Source: JBBQZO01 sp038207625
GTDB lineage: Bacteria; Pseudomonadota; Gammaproteobacteria; Burkholderiales; Burkholderiaceae_D
Assembly (NCBI GenBank): GCA_038207625.1
Contig: JBBQZO010000004.1
Coordinates: forward strand, 62,001-126,000
Direction of reading: 5' to 3'
DNA: 64,000 bases
The notes beneath the pieces are model-generated. The model searched no databases. It was not told the DNA's origin and saw nothing but the letters and a program-made list of their open reading frames with translations. The position numbers and the translations under genes are program-made. Shown piece by piece: positions 53,856 to 63,814 of the stretch (position 1 is its first letter; each line of letters begins with the position of its first letter).

Positions 53856-55238
53856 ATGAAAGCAGCACAGGTGGTGAAGACGCTGGCGGCAATGAGTTTG
53901 TTGGCAGGCAATGCGTGGGCGGTGGCACCGAGCGACGTGGCGCGTCTGGGGCAGGACCTGACCGGTGTGGGCGCGGAAAAAGCGGGCAACAAGGATGGCT
54001 CGATTCCCGAGTTCGCCGGCATGGACAAGCCGGGCGCCGGCTGGGTCGCGGGCAAGCTGCGCGAGGACTTCTGGAAGCACAAGGCGGAAAAGGCGCTGTT
54101 TACCATCGATGCGAGCAACGTCGACAAGTATGCCGACAAGCTCACCGCCGGCCAGATCCAGATGCTCAAGCAGGTCAAGGGCTACAGCATGCCCATCTAC
54201 CCGACCCATCGCGAATGCGGCTTCCCCGACAATGTGCTGGCCAACACCAAGGACGGCGCCGCCAAGTCGGCCATCGGCAAGAACGGCTGGTCGTTGGAAA
54301 CGGCGGTGCTGCCCGGTGTGCCCTTCCCGGTCCCGAAAGCGGGCATCGAAGTGATGTGGAACTGGCTGATGCGCTACCAGGGCCTGGCCGCCGAATGGCC
54401 GGACGGTTACACGGTGGTGTCGCCCCGCCCGGGCACCACGACCCCGATCGTGACGCGCTGGAACCAGCTGTCCTACTTCCCATGGGCGAAAAAAGGCCAG
54501 AACTCGCCGCAGGATTCGCAGGCGGTGCAAAACGGTTTCTACTACCTGTACTCGGAGCCGGCTGCGCTGGCGGGGCAGGGCACGGTGCAGCGCTACTACT
54601 TCAACAAAGACACCGACACCTTCTACTATTTCACCGGCCAGCGCCGCGTGCGCCGCCTGCCGGCCTACGCCTACGACGCGCCGCTGATCGGCTATGAGAA
54701 CCAGTATCCGGCCGATATTTCGTTCGTTTTCTACGGCAACCCGGACCGCTTCGACTGGAAACTGGTCGGCAAGAAGGAAGTCTACGTGCCCTACAACGGT
54801 TTTGCGATGCAGCGCTTTAACACCAAGATCGACGCGGCGATGGGACCGAACGCGGTCAATCCGGCCATGCGCCGCTACGAGCTGCACCGCGTGTGGGAAA
54901 TCGAAGGCACCGTGAAAGCGGGCGTGCGCCACTCGACGCCGAAAAAGACCCTGTACCTCGATGAGGATAGCTGGCTGGTGGCGGTGGGCGACGACTTCGA
55001 CGCCCAGGGGAAAATCTGGAAAGCCAAGGAAAACTACATCACGCCGCAGTGGGAAATCGGCGCCTGCGCGTCCGGCGCGTCGGTCTACAACGACTTGATC
55101 AGCGGGCGTTACGTGTTGGACGAAACCATCATCGGCACCGGCAAGGACCTGAAATTCCACGCGCCGACGTCGACCGATCCGCGCCTGAAAGACAGCTTCT
55201 TCACCGGCGAAAACCTGGGCACCATCAGCGACCGCTAA
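53856..55238 (+). CDS. DUF1329 family periplasmic protein
   Basis: 460 aa, strong AAGGAGA site. Signal peptide to about residue 22 (GNAWA). DUF1329 hallmarks: LGQDLTGVGAEKAGNKDGSI near the mature start, GYSMPIYPTHRECGFP, MWNWLMRYQG, RVRRLPAYAYDAP, and the C-terminal ARHS/VRHSTPKKTLYLDEDSW strand region. The family is thought to resemble lipid-carrying LolA/LolB-type folds. It leads a four-gene set with DUF1302, an RND protein and a Ycf48-like protein. A hydrophobic ligand is likely. Confidence 0.9.
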   Translation: MKAAQVVKTLAAMSLLAGNAWAVAPSDVARLGQDLTGVGAEKAGNKDGSIPEFAGMDKPGAGWVAGKLREDFWKHKAEKALFTIDASNVDKYADKLTAGQIQMLKQVKGYSMPIYPTHRECGFPDNVLANTKDGAAKSAIGKNGWSLETAVLPGVPFPVPKAGIEVMWNWLMRYQGLAAEWPDGYTVVSPRPGTTTPIVTRWNQLSYFPWAKKGQNSPQDSQAVQNGFYYLYSEPAALAGQGTVQRYYFNKDTDTFYYFTGQRRVRRLPAYAYDAPLIGYENQYPADISFVFYGNPDRFDWKLVGKKEVYVPYNGFAMQRFNTKIDAAMGPNAVNPAMRRYELHRVWEIEGTVKAGVRHSTPKKTLYLDEDSWLVAVGDDFDAQGKIWKAKENYITPQWEIGACASGASVYNDLISGRYVLDETIIGTGKDLKFHAPTSTDPRLKDSFFTGENLGTISDR

Positions 55239-55345
55239 CACCACCTCGGGCCGGAACGGCGGCGCCGTCCCGGCCACAAAATGCATGCACGGCGGTTTGC
55301 CAGCGATCTTGCGGGCCGCTCTATTCGCTTCAATATGGGGGAGTC

Positions 55346-57169
55346 ATGAAAAAATCAAAAATGCAGTGGTTGAGCGCGACCGTGTCCGGCGCAATGGTGT
55401 GCGGCGCGGCCTCGGCGGCCACCGTCGACACCGGCATCGAGGGGATGGAAGCGACCTGGGTGTCCAACATCACCAGCGGGATCGGCATCCGCACCAAGTC
55501 GCCCAGCTGCTCGCTGATCGGCAGTCCGAGCGCGGGCGGCTGCGGCGCCTCGGCCAACACCGAAGTCTGGGCCAACGGCGACGACGGCAATCTGAACTAT
55601 CGCAAAAACCAAGCCTACACCGGCTATGTCAGCGCCACCAGCGAGCTGCTGCTGAAGTGGCCCGATGCGGGCTTCAAATTTCTGGTGCGCGGCACCGGCA
55701 TGGTTGACTTCCTGGCCGATAAAACCGAACGCACCGAGCTGACCACGTCGGTCAAGGACCAGGCGGTGCGCAATGCGCAACTGCTGGACCTGTGGCTGCA
55801 AAAGGACTTCCACGTGGGCGAGCAAAGCGCCCATGCGCGCTTCGGTAATCAAGTCATTAACTGGGGCGAGAGCTATTTCGCCACCGGCGGCATCAACGCC
55901 ACCAACGCGGTCGACATCCAGAAACTGCTCATTCCCGGCACCCAGCTCAAGCAGGCCTTGCTGCCGGCGCCGATGCTCAGCCTGGCCAGCAGCCTGCCGG
56001 GCGGCTTCTCGACCGAAGCGTATTACCAGTTCCAGTGGAACAGCAACAACTACCCGCCGGTGGGCACCTTCTGGTCCGCCTCCGACGTGTTCGGGCGCGG
56101 TGCGCAGCCGGCCTCGTTCAACTCGGGCAATTACAACGTGGCCGGACTGGACGCGGCCCATATCGCGGGCGCCAAAAGTAAGGACGCGGCGTATGTGGCC
56201 GGCATCACCCAGGGCCTGCTGAACGGCGACTACGCCGGCGCGCCGTATAACGCGGCCGGCTTCCTGTACAACACCGTGCTGCCGGAGAAAAAGGGCCAGT
56301 TCGGTCTGCGCGTCGGCTACAAACCGGAAGCGGTCGACGCGACGTTTGGCTTCTACTACGAGAACTACACCGACAAGGCGCCGGTGCTGTCCTACCTGGC
56401 CAGCGGCGCCTCCCAATGGTCGTACCTGGGCAATCGCAGCCTGTTCGGCGTGAGCAGCAACTTCCAGATCGGCGACTGGGCCATCGGCGCCGAGGCCTCG
56501 TACCGTCCGCGCGACGCGGTGGCCATGTCGGCCTGCTTCGCCGCCGGCGGTCCGGCCGACGTCAACACCAACTTCCTGGCCACGGCAAGCGACTGCCAGG
56601 CCTGGCGCGACACTAAAAAATACCAGTTCGATATCAACGCCCAGCTCAACATGACCAAGACCAGCCAGCCCTTCGTCGGCTGGGTCGGGGCCGACCTGGG
56701 CGTGTTGACCACCGAGCTGACCTGGATCCGCTACCCCGGCATCGACGGCAACACGAAATACAGCAAAACCGTCAACGGTCAGCCGGCCTACCAGCTGGTG
56801 GCGGCCGCTTACGGCACCTGGTTGGACCGCAATTCGGGCCTGGGTTATCCGATCGCCGCCGGCAAGGGCACGGCCGATTCGGTCGGCGTGACGGTCGATC
56901 TGAACGTCACCTACGACGGCACCGTGATCCCCGGCTGGCAGGTCACGCCCGGTCTGACCTTCTACGGCGCTGCCAAGGGCAACACGCCGACCTTCTCGGC
57001 CAACTACGAGCAGGGTGCCAAGTCGGTGTATGCCTACCTGCTGTTCAACCAGAACCCGCAGGTGTGGCAGGCCGGCATCAGCTATGTTGCCTATTTTGGC
57101 GGCAATGCGATCAGCCAGCCGTATTCGGACCGCAATGCGCTGGGTGCTTTCGTGACCCGCAACTTCTGA
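55346..57169 (+). CDS. DUF1302 family outer-membrane protein
   Basis: 607 aa from ATG 55346 with GGGGGAG. Signal peptide ends near ASAA. DUF1302 features: NLNYRKNQAYTGYVSATSEL, FGNQVINWGESYFATGGIN, LLIPGTQLKQALLPAPMLSL and a long beta-strand pattern ending in LGAFVTRNF with a terminal Phe, as in outer-membrane barrels. It pairs with DUF1329 (107 bases upstream) in many Pseudomonas and Burkholderiales genomes. Predicted outer-membrane port for the same substrate as the neighbouring RND protein. Confidence 0.9.
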   Translation: MKKSKMQWLSATVSGAMVCGAASAATVDTGIEGMEATWVSNITSGIGIRTKSPSCSLIGSPSAGGCGASANTEVWANGDDGNLNYRKNQAYTGYVSATSELLLKWPDAGFKFLVRGTGMVDFLADKTERTELTTSVKDQAVRNAQLLDLWLQKDFHVGEQSAHARFGNQVINWGESYFATGGINATNAVDIQKLLIPGTQLKQALLPAPMLSLASSLPGGFSTEAYYQFQWNSNNYPPVGTFWSASDVFGRGAQPASFNSGNYNVAGLDAAHIAGAKSKDAAYVAGITQGLLNGDYAGAPYNAAGFLYNTVLPEKKGQFGLRVGYKPEAVDATFGFYYENYTDKAPVLSYLASGASQWSYLGNRSLFGVSSNFQIGDWAIGAEASYRPRDAVAMSACFAAGGPADVNTNFLATASDCQAWRDTKKYQFDINAQLNMTKTSQPFVGWVGADLGVLTTELTWIRYPGIDGNTKYSKTVNGQPAYQLVAAAYGTWLDRNSGLGYPIAAGKGTADSVGVTVDLNVTYDGTVIPGWQVTPGLTFYGAAKGNTPTFSANYEQGAKSVYAYLLFNQNPQVWQAGISYVAYFGGNAISQPYSDRNALGAFVTRNF

Positions 57170-57242
57170 TCACGACAGGGCGCGCGCCGAGCCGGTGCGC
57201 GCCCCGGGTCGCCAGATGCACCACAACGATTGAGGTAAGCAC

Positions 57243-59603
57243 GTGTTAAATAGATCGATACACCGCCTGGAGCGCTGGCTGTTTTCCCACCGCGCGCTGG
57301 TGCTGGGCGCGCTCATCGCGCTGACCGGCGTGATGGCCTACTTCGCGCTGCAACTGCGCATGGACGCGGGCTTTGAAAAGCAGATCCCGATCGGCCACGA
57401 GTACGTGCAGACGTTTCAAAAATACCGCGCCGACCTGTTTGGCGCAAATCGCCTGACCGTTGTCGTCAAGGCCAAACACGGCACCATCTGGACCCGCGAA
57501 GGCCTGACCCGCCTCTACAAGGTGACTCAGGAAGTGGCCTACCTGCCCAATGTGGACCGGCTCGGCGTGCAGTCGCTGTGGACGCCGAACAGCTTCGTCA
57601 ACGAGATCACCGAGGATGGATTCCGTTCGCAGCCCATCATTCCCGGCACGATCACGCCCGAGATGATTGATGCGGAGCTGCTCAAACAGATCCAGCGCTC
57701 AACCTCGGAAGGCAATTTCATCGGTTCGCTCGTGTCGCGCGACCAGAGCGCGGCGATGATCACCGCCGAAATTGGCGAGCTTGATAACGCCGGCAAAAAG
57801 ATCGACTACATCGCCTACAACCACCTGTTGGAGCAGAAGCTGCGCACCCAGTACGAGGACGCCAACTTCGAGATCCAGATCATCGGCTTCGCCAAACAGA
57901 TCGGCGACATCGCCGACGGCGCCAAGGCGGTGCTGCAGTTCTGCGTGATCGCGCTGATCCTGACCGCGCTGGCGGTGTACTGGTACTGCCACTCGGTGCG
58001 CTTCACGCTGCTGCCGATCGCCTGTTCGTTGACGTCGCTGGTGTGGCAGTTCGGCACGCTGCGCCTGCTTGGCTACGGCCTCGATCCGCTGGGCGTGCTG
58101 GTGCCGTTCCTGGTGTTCGCCATCGGCGTGTCACACGGCGTGCAGCAAATCAATTTCATCACGCGCGAACTGGCCGAGGGCAAGTCGTCGTTCGACGCCG
58201 CGCGCCACAGCTTCACCGGCTTGCTGATCCCCGGCACGCTGGCTTTGGTGACCGCATTCGTGTCGTTCGTGACGCTGCTGTTGATTCCGATCCCGATGAT
58301 CCGCGAGCTGGCCATCACCGCTTCGCTGGGTGTGGCCTACAAGATCATCACCAACCTGGTGATGCTGCCGCTGGCGGCATCGTGCCTGAACTTCTCGCGC
58401 GCCTACGCCGAAAAGGCGATGGTCAAGCGTGACCAGCGCGCGCGCTGGCTGCGCGTGCTGGCCAAGGTGGCGCAGCCGCGCAACGCGATGGTCGTACTGG
58501 TGGCGACAACCGTGCTGTTCGCCGTGTCGGTGTGGCAGAGCAGCGACCGGGTGGTCGGCACGCTGCAGCCGGGCGCGCCGGAACTGCGTCCAGAGGCGCG
58601 TTTTAACCGCGACGCCGTCTCGATCGCCAACAGCTTCGACGTCGGTCTGGACTGGCTGTCGATCGTGATCTCGGCGCCACCGGCGTCGTGCGAAAGCCCG
58701 GCCGTTGGAACCTACGGCGACAAGCTCGAATATGCGTTGAAGGATTTGCCTGGCGTGGTGTCGATCAGCTCGTTTTCCGGCAATCTGCGCACCTATAACG
58801 AGGGCTACAACGAGGGCAATCCGAAGATGAACGTGGTGCCCATCGATAAGGGCAACTACGCCGGCCTGTCCACCGAGATCGGCCGCGTGCGTGGCTACCT
58901 GAACGTCGATTGCAGCATGACGGCGGTGCATCTGTACCTGCTTGACCATAAGGCGGCCACCATCAACCGCGTGATCGGCGCCGTCAAGGTTTTCCGCAGC
59001 ACGCACGTCGAGCCGGGCATCAACGTGCTGCTGGCCGCCGGTAATGCCGGCGTGCTGGCGGCCATCAACGACGAAGTCGAGAAGAGCGAATTGCCGATGA
59101 TGTTGTACGTCTACGCGGCCATCGTGCTGCTGGTGTTCGCCGTCTACCGCGACCTGCGCGCGGTGCTGGCCTGCTGCCTGCCTTTGACCATCGGCACCTT
59201 CATCGGCTACTGGTTCATGAAGGTCAACGAGATCGGCCTGACGGTGGCCACCTTGCCGGTGATGGTGCTGGCCGTGGGCATCGGCGTGGATTACGCGTTC
59301 TATATCTACAACCGTCTGCAGGCGCATCTGGCGTCCGGCGAGACCATCGCCAAGTCGATCGAGCACGCGCTGACCGAGGTGGGCATGGCCACCATTTTCA
59401 CCGCGATCACGTTGGCGATCGGCGTGGCGACCTGGAGTTTTTCGGAACTCAAGTTCCAGGCCGATATGGGCAAGCTGCTCGCCTTCATGTTCATCGTCAA
59501 TCTGGTGATGTCGATGACGGCGTTGCCGGCCATCGCCGTGTTCCTGGAATGGATGTTCCCGCGCACGTCCAAGGTGCGTGCACCCGGCGTGTTTAGTCAC
59601 TAG
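57243..59603 (+). CDS. RND/MMPL-family hydrophobe transporter
   Basis: 786 aa, GTG start with GAGGT upstream. Two similar halves, each with a periplasmic loop and a helical bundle: TM1 near 18-36; PFLVFAIGVSHGVQQINFITREL in half one and LAVGIGVDYAFYIYNRL in half two. The paired G-x-x-x-x-x-x-x-N motifs are typical of MMPL/HpnN-like exporters. No membrane-fusion protein gene is adjacent; DUF1329 and DUF1302 occupy that place. Predicted to move lipid-like compounds; direction is unknown. Confidence 0.9.
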   Translation: MLNRSIHRLERWLFSHRALVLGALIALTGVMAYFALQLRMDAGFEKQIPIGHEYVQTFQKYRADLFGANRLTVVVKAKHGTIWTREGLTRLYKVTQEVAYLPNVDRLGVQSLWTPNSFVNEITEDGFRSQPIIPGTITPEMIDAELLKQIQRSTSEGNFIGSLVSRDQSAAMITAEIGELDNAGKKIDYIAYNHLLEQKLRTQYEDANFEIQIIGFAKQIGDIADGAKAVLQFCVIALILTALAVYWYCHSVRFTLLPIACSLTSLVWQFGTLRLLGYGLDPLGVLVPFLVFAIGVSHGVQQINFITRELAEGKSSFDAARHSFTGLLIPGTLALVTAFVSFVTLLLIPIPMIRELAITASLGVAYKIITNLVMLPLAASCLNFSRAYAEKAMVKRDQRARWLRVLAKVAQPRNAMVVLVATTVLFAVSVWQSSDRVVGTLQPGAPELRPEARFNRDAVSIANSFDVGLDWLSIVISAPPASCESPAVGTYGDKLEYALKDLPGVVSISSFSGNLRTYNEGYNEGNPKMNVVPIDKGNYAGLSTEIGRVRGYLNVDCSMTAVHLYLLDHKAATINRVIGAVKVFRSTHVEPGINVLLAAGNAGVLAAINDEVEKSELPMMLYVYAAIVLLVFAVYRDLRAVLACCLPLTIGTFIGYWFMKVNEIGLTVATLPVMVLAVGIGVDYAFYIYNRLQAHLASGETIAKSIEHALTEVGMATIFTAITLAIGVATWSFSELKFQADMGKLLAFMFIVNLVMSMTALPAIAVFLEWMFPRTSKVRAPGVFSH

Positions 59604-59613
59604 GACAACAGCA

Positions 59614-60618
59614 ATGAGAAACCACTATCGCAGCGCGCCGGCCTTGGCGCTTGCCAGTCTGGCGCTGATCGGCGCAGCGGCATTCGCGCAAGCCCCGGTC
59701 GCCGCGCCGGCCGAAGTCATCCGCCCGCAGCTCAAAGTGACGCCGGCCGAACACCTGTCGGCAGCCACCGGCGTGAAGATCCTGGCGGCGGCACGCGCCG
59801 GCATGCGCATCGTCGCCGTGGGCGACCATGGCGTGGTGCTGCTGTCGGACGACGACGGCAAGACCTACAAACAGGCCGCGTCGGTGCCGGTCAGCTCAAC
59901 CTTGACGGCGGTGTCGTTCGCCGACGCCAGCAACGGCTGGGCGGTCGGGCACTGGGGCGCGATCCTGAAAACGAGCGACGCGGGCCAGAGCTGGAAACTG
60001 CAACGCAGCGACTTCGCGGTCGATCAGCCGCTGCTGTCGGTGCATTTCAAGAACGCCGACGAAGGCTGGGCGGTCGGACTGTGGTCGCTGATGCTGCATA
60101 CCAGCGACGGTGGCGCCAGCTGGACCCAGGTCGCGCTGGCGCCGCCGGCCGGCGCGAAGAAAGCCGACCGCAACCTGTACGCGATCTTCGCCGACGCCAG
60201 GGGTGCGCTGTTCATCACGTCCGAACAGGGGCGGGTGCTGCGCTCGGTGGACGAGGGCAAGAGTTGGAGCTATGTCGAAACGGGTTACGCCGGTTCACTG
60301 TGGAGCGGCGTGGCGCTGCAGGGCGGCGCGTTGCTGGTGGGCGGCTTGCGCGGCACGATCTACCGCAGCACCGACGGCGGCGACAGCTGGCAGCTATCGA
60401 AGACTGGCTTCAAGAGTTCGGTTACTGGTATCGTGCAGCGGTTCAATCAAAGCGTGGTCGCGGTGGGGCTGGATGGCATGACGCTGGTCAGCAGCGACGG
60501 CGGCGTCAGTTTCGTTGGCACCCAGCGCGCCGACCGCGCCGCGCTGACGGCTTTGGTCGACACCAGCGCCCCGGGCGGACCGCGGCTGTTTTCGACGCTC
60601 GGGCCGGTCACGAAGTAA
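59614..60618 (+). CDS. Ycf48-like beta-propeller protein
   Basis: 334 aa from ATG 59614, 10 bases after the RND gene (the reading from 59578 overlaps it). Signal peptide to about residue 26. Ycf48/BNR-type repeats: NGWAVGHWGAILKTSDAGQS, EGWAVGLWSLMLHTSDGGAS, GTIYRSTDGGDSW and MTLVSSDGGVSF, spaced about 45 residues apart, indicating a beta-propeller. In cyanobacteria Ycf48 helps assemble photosystem II; here it probably scaffolds the envelope transporter encoded upstream (inference). Confidence 0.87.
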   Translation: MRNHYRSAPALALASLALIGAAAFAQAPVAAPAEVIRPQLKVTPAEHLSAATGVKILAAARAGMRIVAVGDHGVVLLSDDDGKTYKQAASVPVSSTLTAVSFADASNGWAVGHWGAILKTSDAGQSWKLQRSDFAVDQPLLSVHFKNADEGWAVGLWSLMLHTSDGGASWTQVALAPPAGAKKADRNLYAIFADARGALFITSEQGRVLRSVDEGKSWSYVETGYAGSLWSGVALQGGALLVGGLRGTIYRSTDGGDSWQLSKTGFKSSVTGIVQRFNQSVVAVGLDGMTLVSSDGGVSFVGTQRADRAALTALVDTSAPGGPRLFSTLGPVTK

Positions 60619-60778
60619 GCAGCAGATTCAGGGCGGCGCCGGCAACCAAGTCGGCGCCGGGCACAGCGCACACAAGATGCGCGGCACGGCGACTTGGCCG
60701 ACGAACTCGCGCGCGGCGGCGGCAGCTTGATCTGCCATGGCGGCGCGCCACGGAACGAAATACGACAGGAGATGTTGC

Positions 60779-62455
60779 ATGGGTTCAGACGCAGGTATCA
60801 GTTCTTTCACCACGGCCGAGGCACACGCGCCCACCGCGCATGGCGCGCCAGCGTCCGGCGCGCCCGCGCACAGCCAGAGTTTGCAGCGCACGCTGGACTG
60901 GCGCGGCGCGTTCTGGGCCGCCAGCGGCGTGCCGGCCGGCGTGCTGCTGACCATCGGCGGCATCGCCGCCACGATCGGCCAGCCGGCCTGGATCGTGTGG
61001 ATCATGTCGATCATGCTCGGCTTCATCCAGTCGTTCACGTACGCTGAAATCGCCGGCCTGTTCCCGCACAAATCGGGCGGCGCGTCGGTGTACGGCGCCT
61101 CGGCCTGGGTCGGTTACAGCAAATTTGTCGCGCCCATTTCGGTGTGGTGCAACTGGCTGGCCTGGTCGCCGGTGCTGGCGCTGGGTACCGGCCTGGCGGC
61201 CGGCTACGTGATGTTGAGCCTGTTTCCGGCCGACGCGGCGATCCAGACCTGGGCGCTGACGCTGTGCGACCTCGGCTTCATCCGCCCCGGTCTGACGATA
61301 CGCATCAACGCCGTGTTCATCATCGCGGTGGTGCTGCTGTTGTTGACGTTTTACCTGCAACACCACGGCGCGGCCAAGGCGGCGCGCAAGCAGAAGATCC
61401 TCGGCATCGCCTGCCTGCTGCCGCTGGTGGTGGTCGGGCTGGTGCCCATCATCAGCGGCGACATGCCGTCGGACCACTTCTTTCCGCTGCTGCCGATGCT
61501 GCACGACGCGGCCGGCCACATCGGCACCGGCACCTGGAACGTGGCCGGCATCACGTTGCTGATGGGCGCGATGTTCGCGGCCAACTGGTCCACCTTCGGT
61601 TTTGAAACGGCGGTCTGCTACACGCGTGAATTCAAAAATCCCGGCAGCGACACCTTCAAGGCGATTCTTGCGTCGGGCCTGCTGTGCATCGTCATGTTCA
61701 CCATCGTGCCGCTGGCGTTCCAGGGCTCGCTGGGTCTGGACGCCTTGCTCTCGCCGACGATTTACGACGGCACCGGCGTGGCGCTGGCGATGGCCAAGAT
61801 GGTCAAGGGCGGCGCGATCATCACCAATTTGATCATCGTGATGCTGCTGCTGTCGCTGCTGCTGATCGTGATGACGTCGATGATGGGCTCGTCGCGCACG
61901 CTGTACCAGGCGTCGGTGGACGGCTGGCTGCCGCGCTACCTGTCGCGCGTGAACGAACACGGTTCGCCGACGGCGGCCATGTGGACCGATCTGGTGTTCA
62001 ACGTGTTCCTGCTGATGCTGTCCGATTACTTCATGGTGCTGATGGTGTCGAACGTGTGCTACCTGCTGTTCAACTTCCTCAACCTGCAGGCCGGCTGGAT
62101 CCACCGGATGGACCGGGGCGACTGGCCGCGTCCGTTCCGCTGCCCGACCTGGCTGCTGGCGCTGGGCGGCGTGCTCGGTTTCGTCAACATGGTGTTCGTC
62201 GGCGCCGGCGCCGACGTGTGGGGGCCGGGCACGCTGCGCAACGGCCTGATCGCCGCCGCGCTGATCGTGCCGGTGTTCGTGTATCGCCACTACTGGCAGG
62301 ACAAGGGCGTGTTCCCCAGCCACATGCGCGAGGACGCCGAGCCGGTCGAAGGTTCGCCGTCGCGCCGCCGCGCCGGCATCCTGCCTTACCTGGCGCTGCT
62401 GGCTTGCGCGGCCATCATCTGGGGTACCCATAGCTACGCCCAGTTGCCGCATTGA
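60779..62455 (+). CDS. APC-superfamily amino acid/polyamine-type permease
   Basis: 558 aa from ATG 60779, with AGGAGAT upstream. About twelve membrane helices. APC features include the unwound-helix motif in WAASGVPAGVLLTIGGIAAT and AEIAGLFPHKSGGASVYGASAW. The region with SSRTLYQASVDGWLPRYLSRVNEHGSPT is conserved in APC transporters of choline/amine-related compounds. It sits 111 bases upstream of gbcA on the same strand, so import of a betaine-pathway compound such as betaine, choline or sarcosine is plausible but unproven. Confidence 0.85.
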   Translation: MGSDAGISSFTTAEAHAPTAHGAPASGAPAHSQSLQRTLDWRGAFWAASGVPAGVLLTIGGIAATIGQPAWIVWIMSIMLGFIQSFTYAEIAGLFPHKSGGASVYGASAWVGYSKFVAPISVWCNWLAWSPVLALGTGLAAGYVMLSLFPADAAIQTWALTLCDLGFIRPGLTIRINAVFIIAVVLLLLTFYLQHHGAAKAARKQKILGIACLLPLVVVGLVPIISGDMPSDHFFPLLPMLHDAAGHIGTGTWNVAGITLLMGAMFAANWSTFGFETAVCYTREFKNPGSDTFKAILASGLLCIVMFTIVPLAFQGSLGLDALLSPTIYDGTGVALAMAKMVKGGAIITNLIIVMLLLSLLLIVMTSMMGSSRTLYQASVDGWLPRYLSRVNEHGSPTAAMWTDLVFNVFLLMLSDYFMVLMVSNVCYLLFNFLNLQAGWIHRMDRGDWPRPFRCPTWLLALGGVLGFVNMVFVGAGADVWGPGTLRNGLIAAALIVPVFVYRHYWQDKGVFPSHMREDAEPVEGSPSRRRAGILPYLALLACAAIIWGTHSYAQLPH

Positions 62456-62459
62456 TGTG

Positions 62460-62490
62460 GCCGTCGTAACACCGAGAATAGCCGTCGTAA
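62460..62490 (+). promoter_or_regulatory. Direct repeat GCCGTCGTAA with 21-bp phase, candidate AraC-type operator
   Basis: GCCGTCGTAA occurs at 62460-62469 and again at 62481-62490, start to start 21 bp, which is two helical turns. It lies 77 bases upstream of the gbcA start. AraC-family activators such as GbdR bind paired direct repeats with this spacing. The link to GbdR is inference. Confidence 0.5.
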
Positions 62491-62566
62491 AACAACAAGT
62501 GTCGCAGGCGGGTTTGCCCGAACATGGATCCATCGATGTTTGATTTTTCTTTTGAGAGTTAACCAG

Positions 62567-63811
62567 ATGACCACGCCCACCCCAGACCTGCGCACCCTGC
62601 TGGCACGCCGCAAACCCGGCTACAGCCTGGAAGCGCCTTTCTACACCGACGAGACGGTGTTCAAGCACGACATGGACATCATCTTCGGCCGGCACTGGAT
62701 CTACGCCGGGCCGGAAGCGTGCATCCTTGATGCGGGCGACTTCTTCACCGTCGAGCTGGGCCGCACCTCGGTGCTGATCGTGCGCGCCGACGACATGCAA
62801 GTGAACGCCTTCCACAATGTGTGCCGCCACCGCGGCTCGCGCCTGTGCGCGGAACACAAGGGCGCGGTCGGCAATCTGGTGTGCCCGTACCACCAGTGGA
62901 CCTACAACCTGGAAGGCGCGCTGATGTTCGCCGAGCACATGGGCGACGGTTTCGAGCGCAAGGATCACAACCTCAAAACCGTCCACCTGCGCAATATCGC
63001 CGGCCTGCTGTTCATCTGCCTGGCCGAGAATCCGCCGGCCGACATCGAAGACATGGCCGCCGCGATGACGCCCTACATCGCACCGCATCGCGTCAAAGAC
63101 TGCAAAGTCGCGACCCAGATCGACATCGTCGAGGATTGCAACTGGAAGCTGACGATGGAAAACAACCGCGAGTGCTATCACTGTCGCGGCAGCCATCCCG
63201 AGCTGACCATTTCGCTGTACGAATACGGCTTCGGCTACGCGCCCACGCCGGAAAACTGCGAGGGCATCGACCACTACAACAAACAACTGGAAACGCGCCA
63301 CGCACAGTGGGAGGCGCTTGGCCTGCCGTGCGCCGAGATTGACCATCTGGACGATCGGGTGACGGGTTTCCGCACCCAGCGCCTGCCGTTGGACCGGGCC
63401 GGCGAAGCGCAGACGCTGACGGGCAAGTCGGCCAGCCGCAAGCTGCTGGGCGACTTCCAGCAAGCGGACCTGGGCGCGCTGTCGTTCTGGACCCAGCCGA
63501 ACTCGTGGCACCACTTCATGGCTGACCATATCGTCACCTTCACCGTGCTGCCGCTGTCGGCCGAAAAAACCATGGTGCGCACCACCTGGCTGGTGCACAA
63601 GGACGCCGTCGAAGGCGTCGACTACAACCTGGCCGATTTGACGGCGGTGTGGGTGGCCACCAACGGCCAGGACCGCGCGCTGGTGGAAAATTCGCAGAAG
63701 GGCATCCGCAGCGACGCCTACGAGCCGGGTCCGTATTCGCCGTTCACCGAAGGCCTGGTGGAAAAATTCTGCAACTGGTACACCAACCGCATGTCGGTTC
63801 ACGCGGGGTAA
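62567..63811 (+). CDS. gbcA: Glycine betaine monooxygenase, Rieske oxygenase subunit
   Basis: 414 aa from ATG 62567 (a frame from 62540 exists but the family starts here). Rieske centre C86-x-H88 and C106-x2-H109 in CRHRGSRLC...CPYHQWTYN. Mononuclear iron ligands in ENNRECYHCRGSHPEL (H205, H210). Converts glycine betaine to dimethylglycine plus formaldehyde, with electrons from GbcB. Length matches GbcA. It is followed 3 bases later by gbcB; the dimethylglycine product is consumed by DgcA encoded 20 kb to the left. Confidence 0.93.
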   Translation: MTTPTPDLRTLLARRKPGYSLEAPFYTDETVFKHDMDIIFGRHWIYAGPEACILDAGDFFTVELGRTSVLIVRADDMQVNAFHNVCRHRGSRLCAEHKGAVGNLVCPYHQWTYNLEGALMFAEHMGDGFERKDHNLKTVHLRNIAGLLFICLAENPPADIEDMAAAMTPYIAPHRVKDCKVATQIDIVEDCNWKLTMENNRECYHCRGSHPELTISLYEYGFGYAPTPENCEGIDHYNKQLETRHAQWEALGLPCAEIDHLDDRVTGFRTQRLPLDRAGEAQTLTGKSASRKLLGDFQQADLGALSFWTQPNSWHHFMADHIVTFTVLPLSAEKTMVRTTWLVHKDAVEGVDYNLADLTAVWVATNGQDRALVENSQKGIRSDAYEPGPYSPFTEGLVEKFCNWYTNRMSVHAG

Positions 63812-63814
63812 GCG

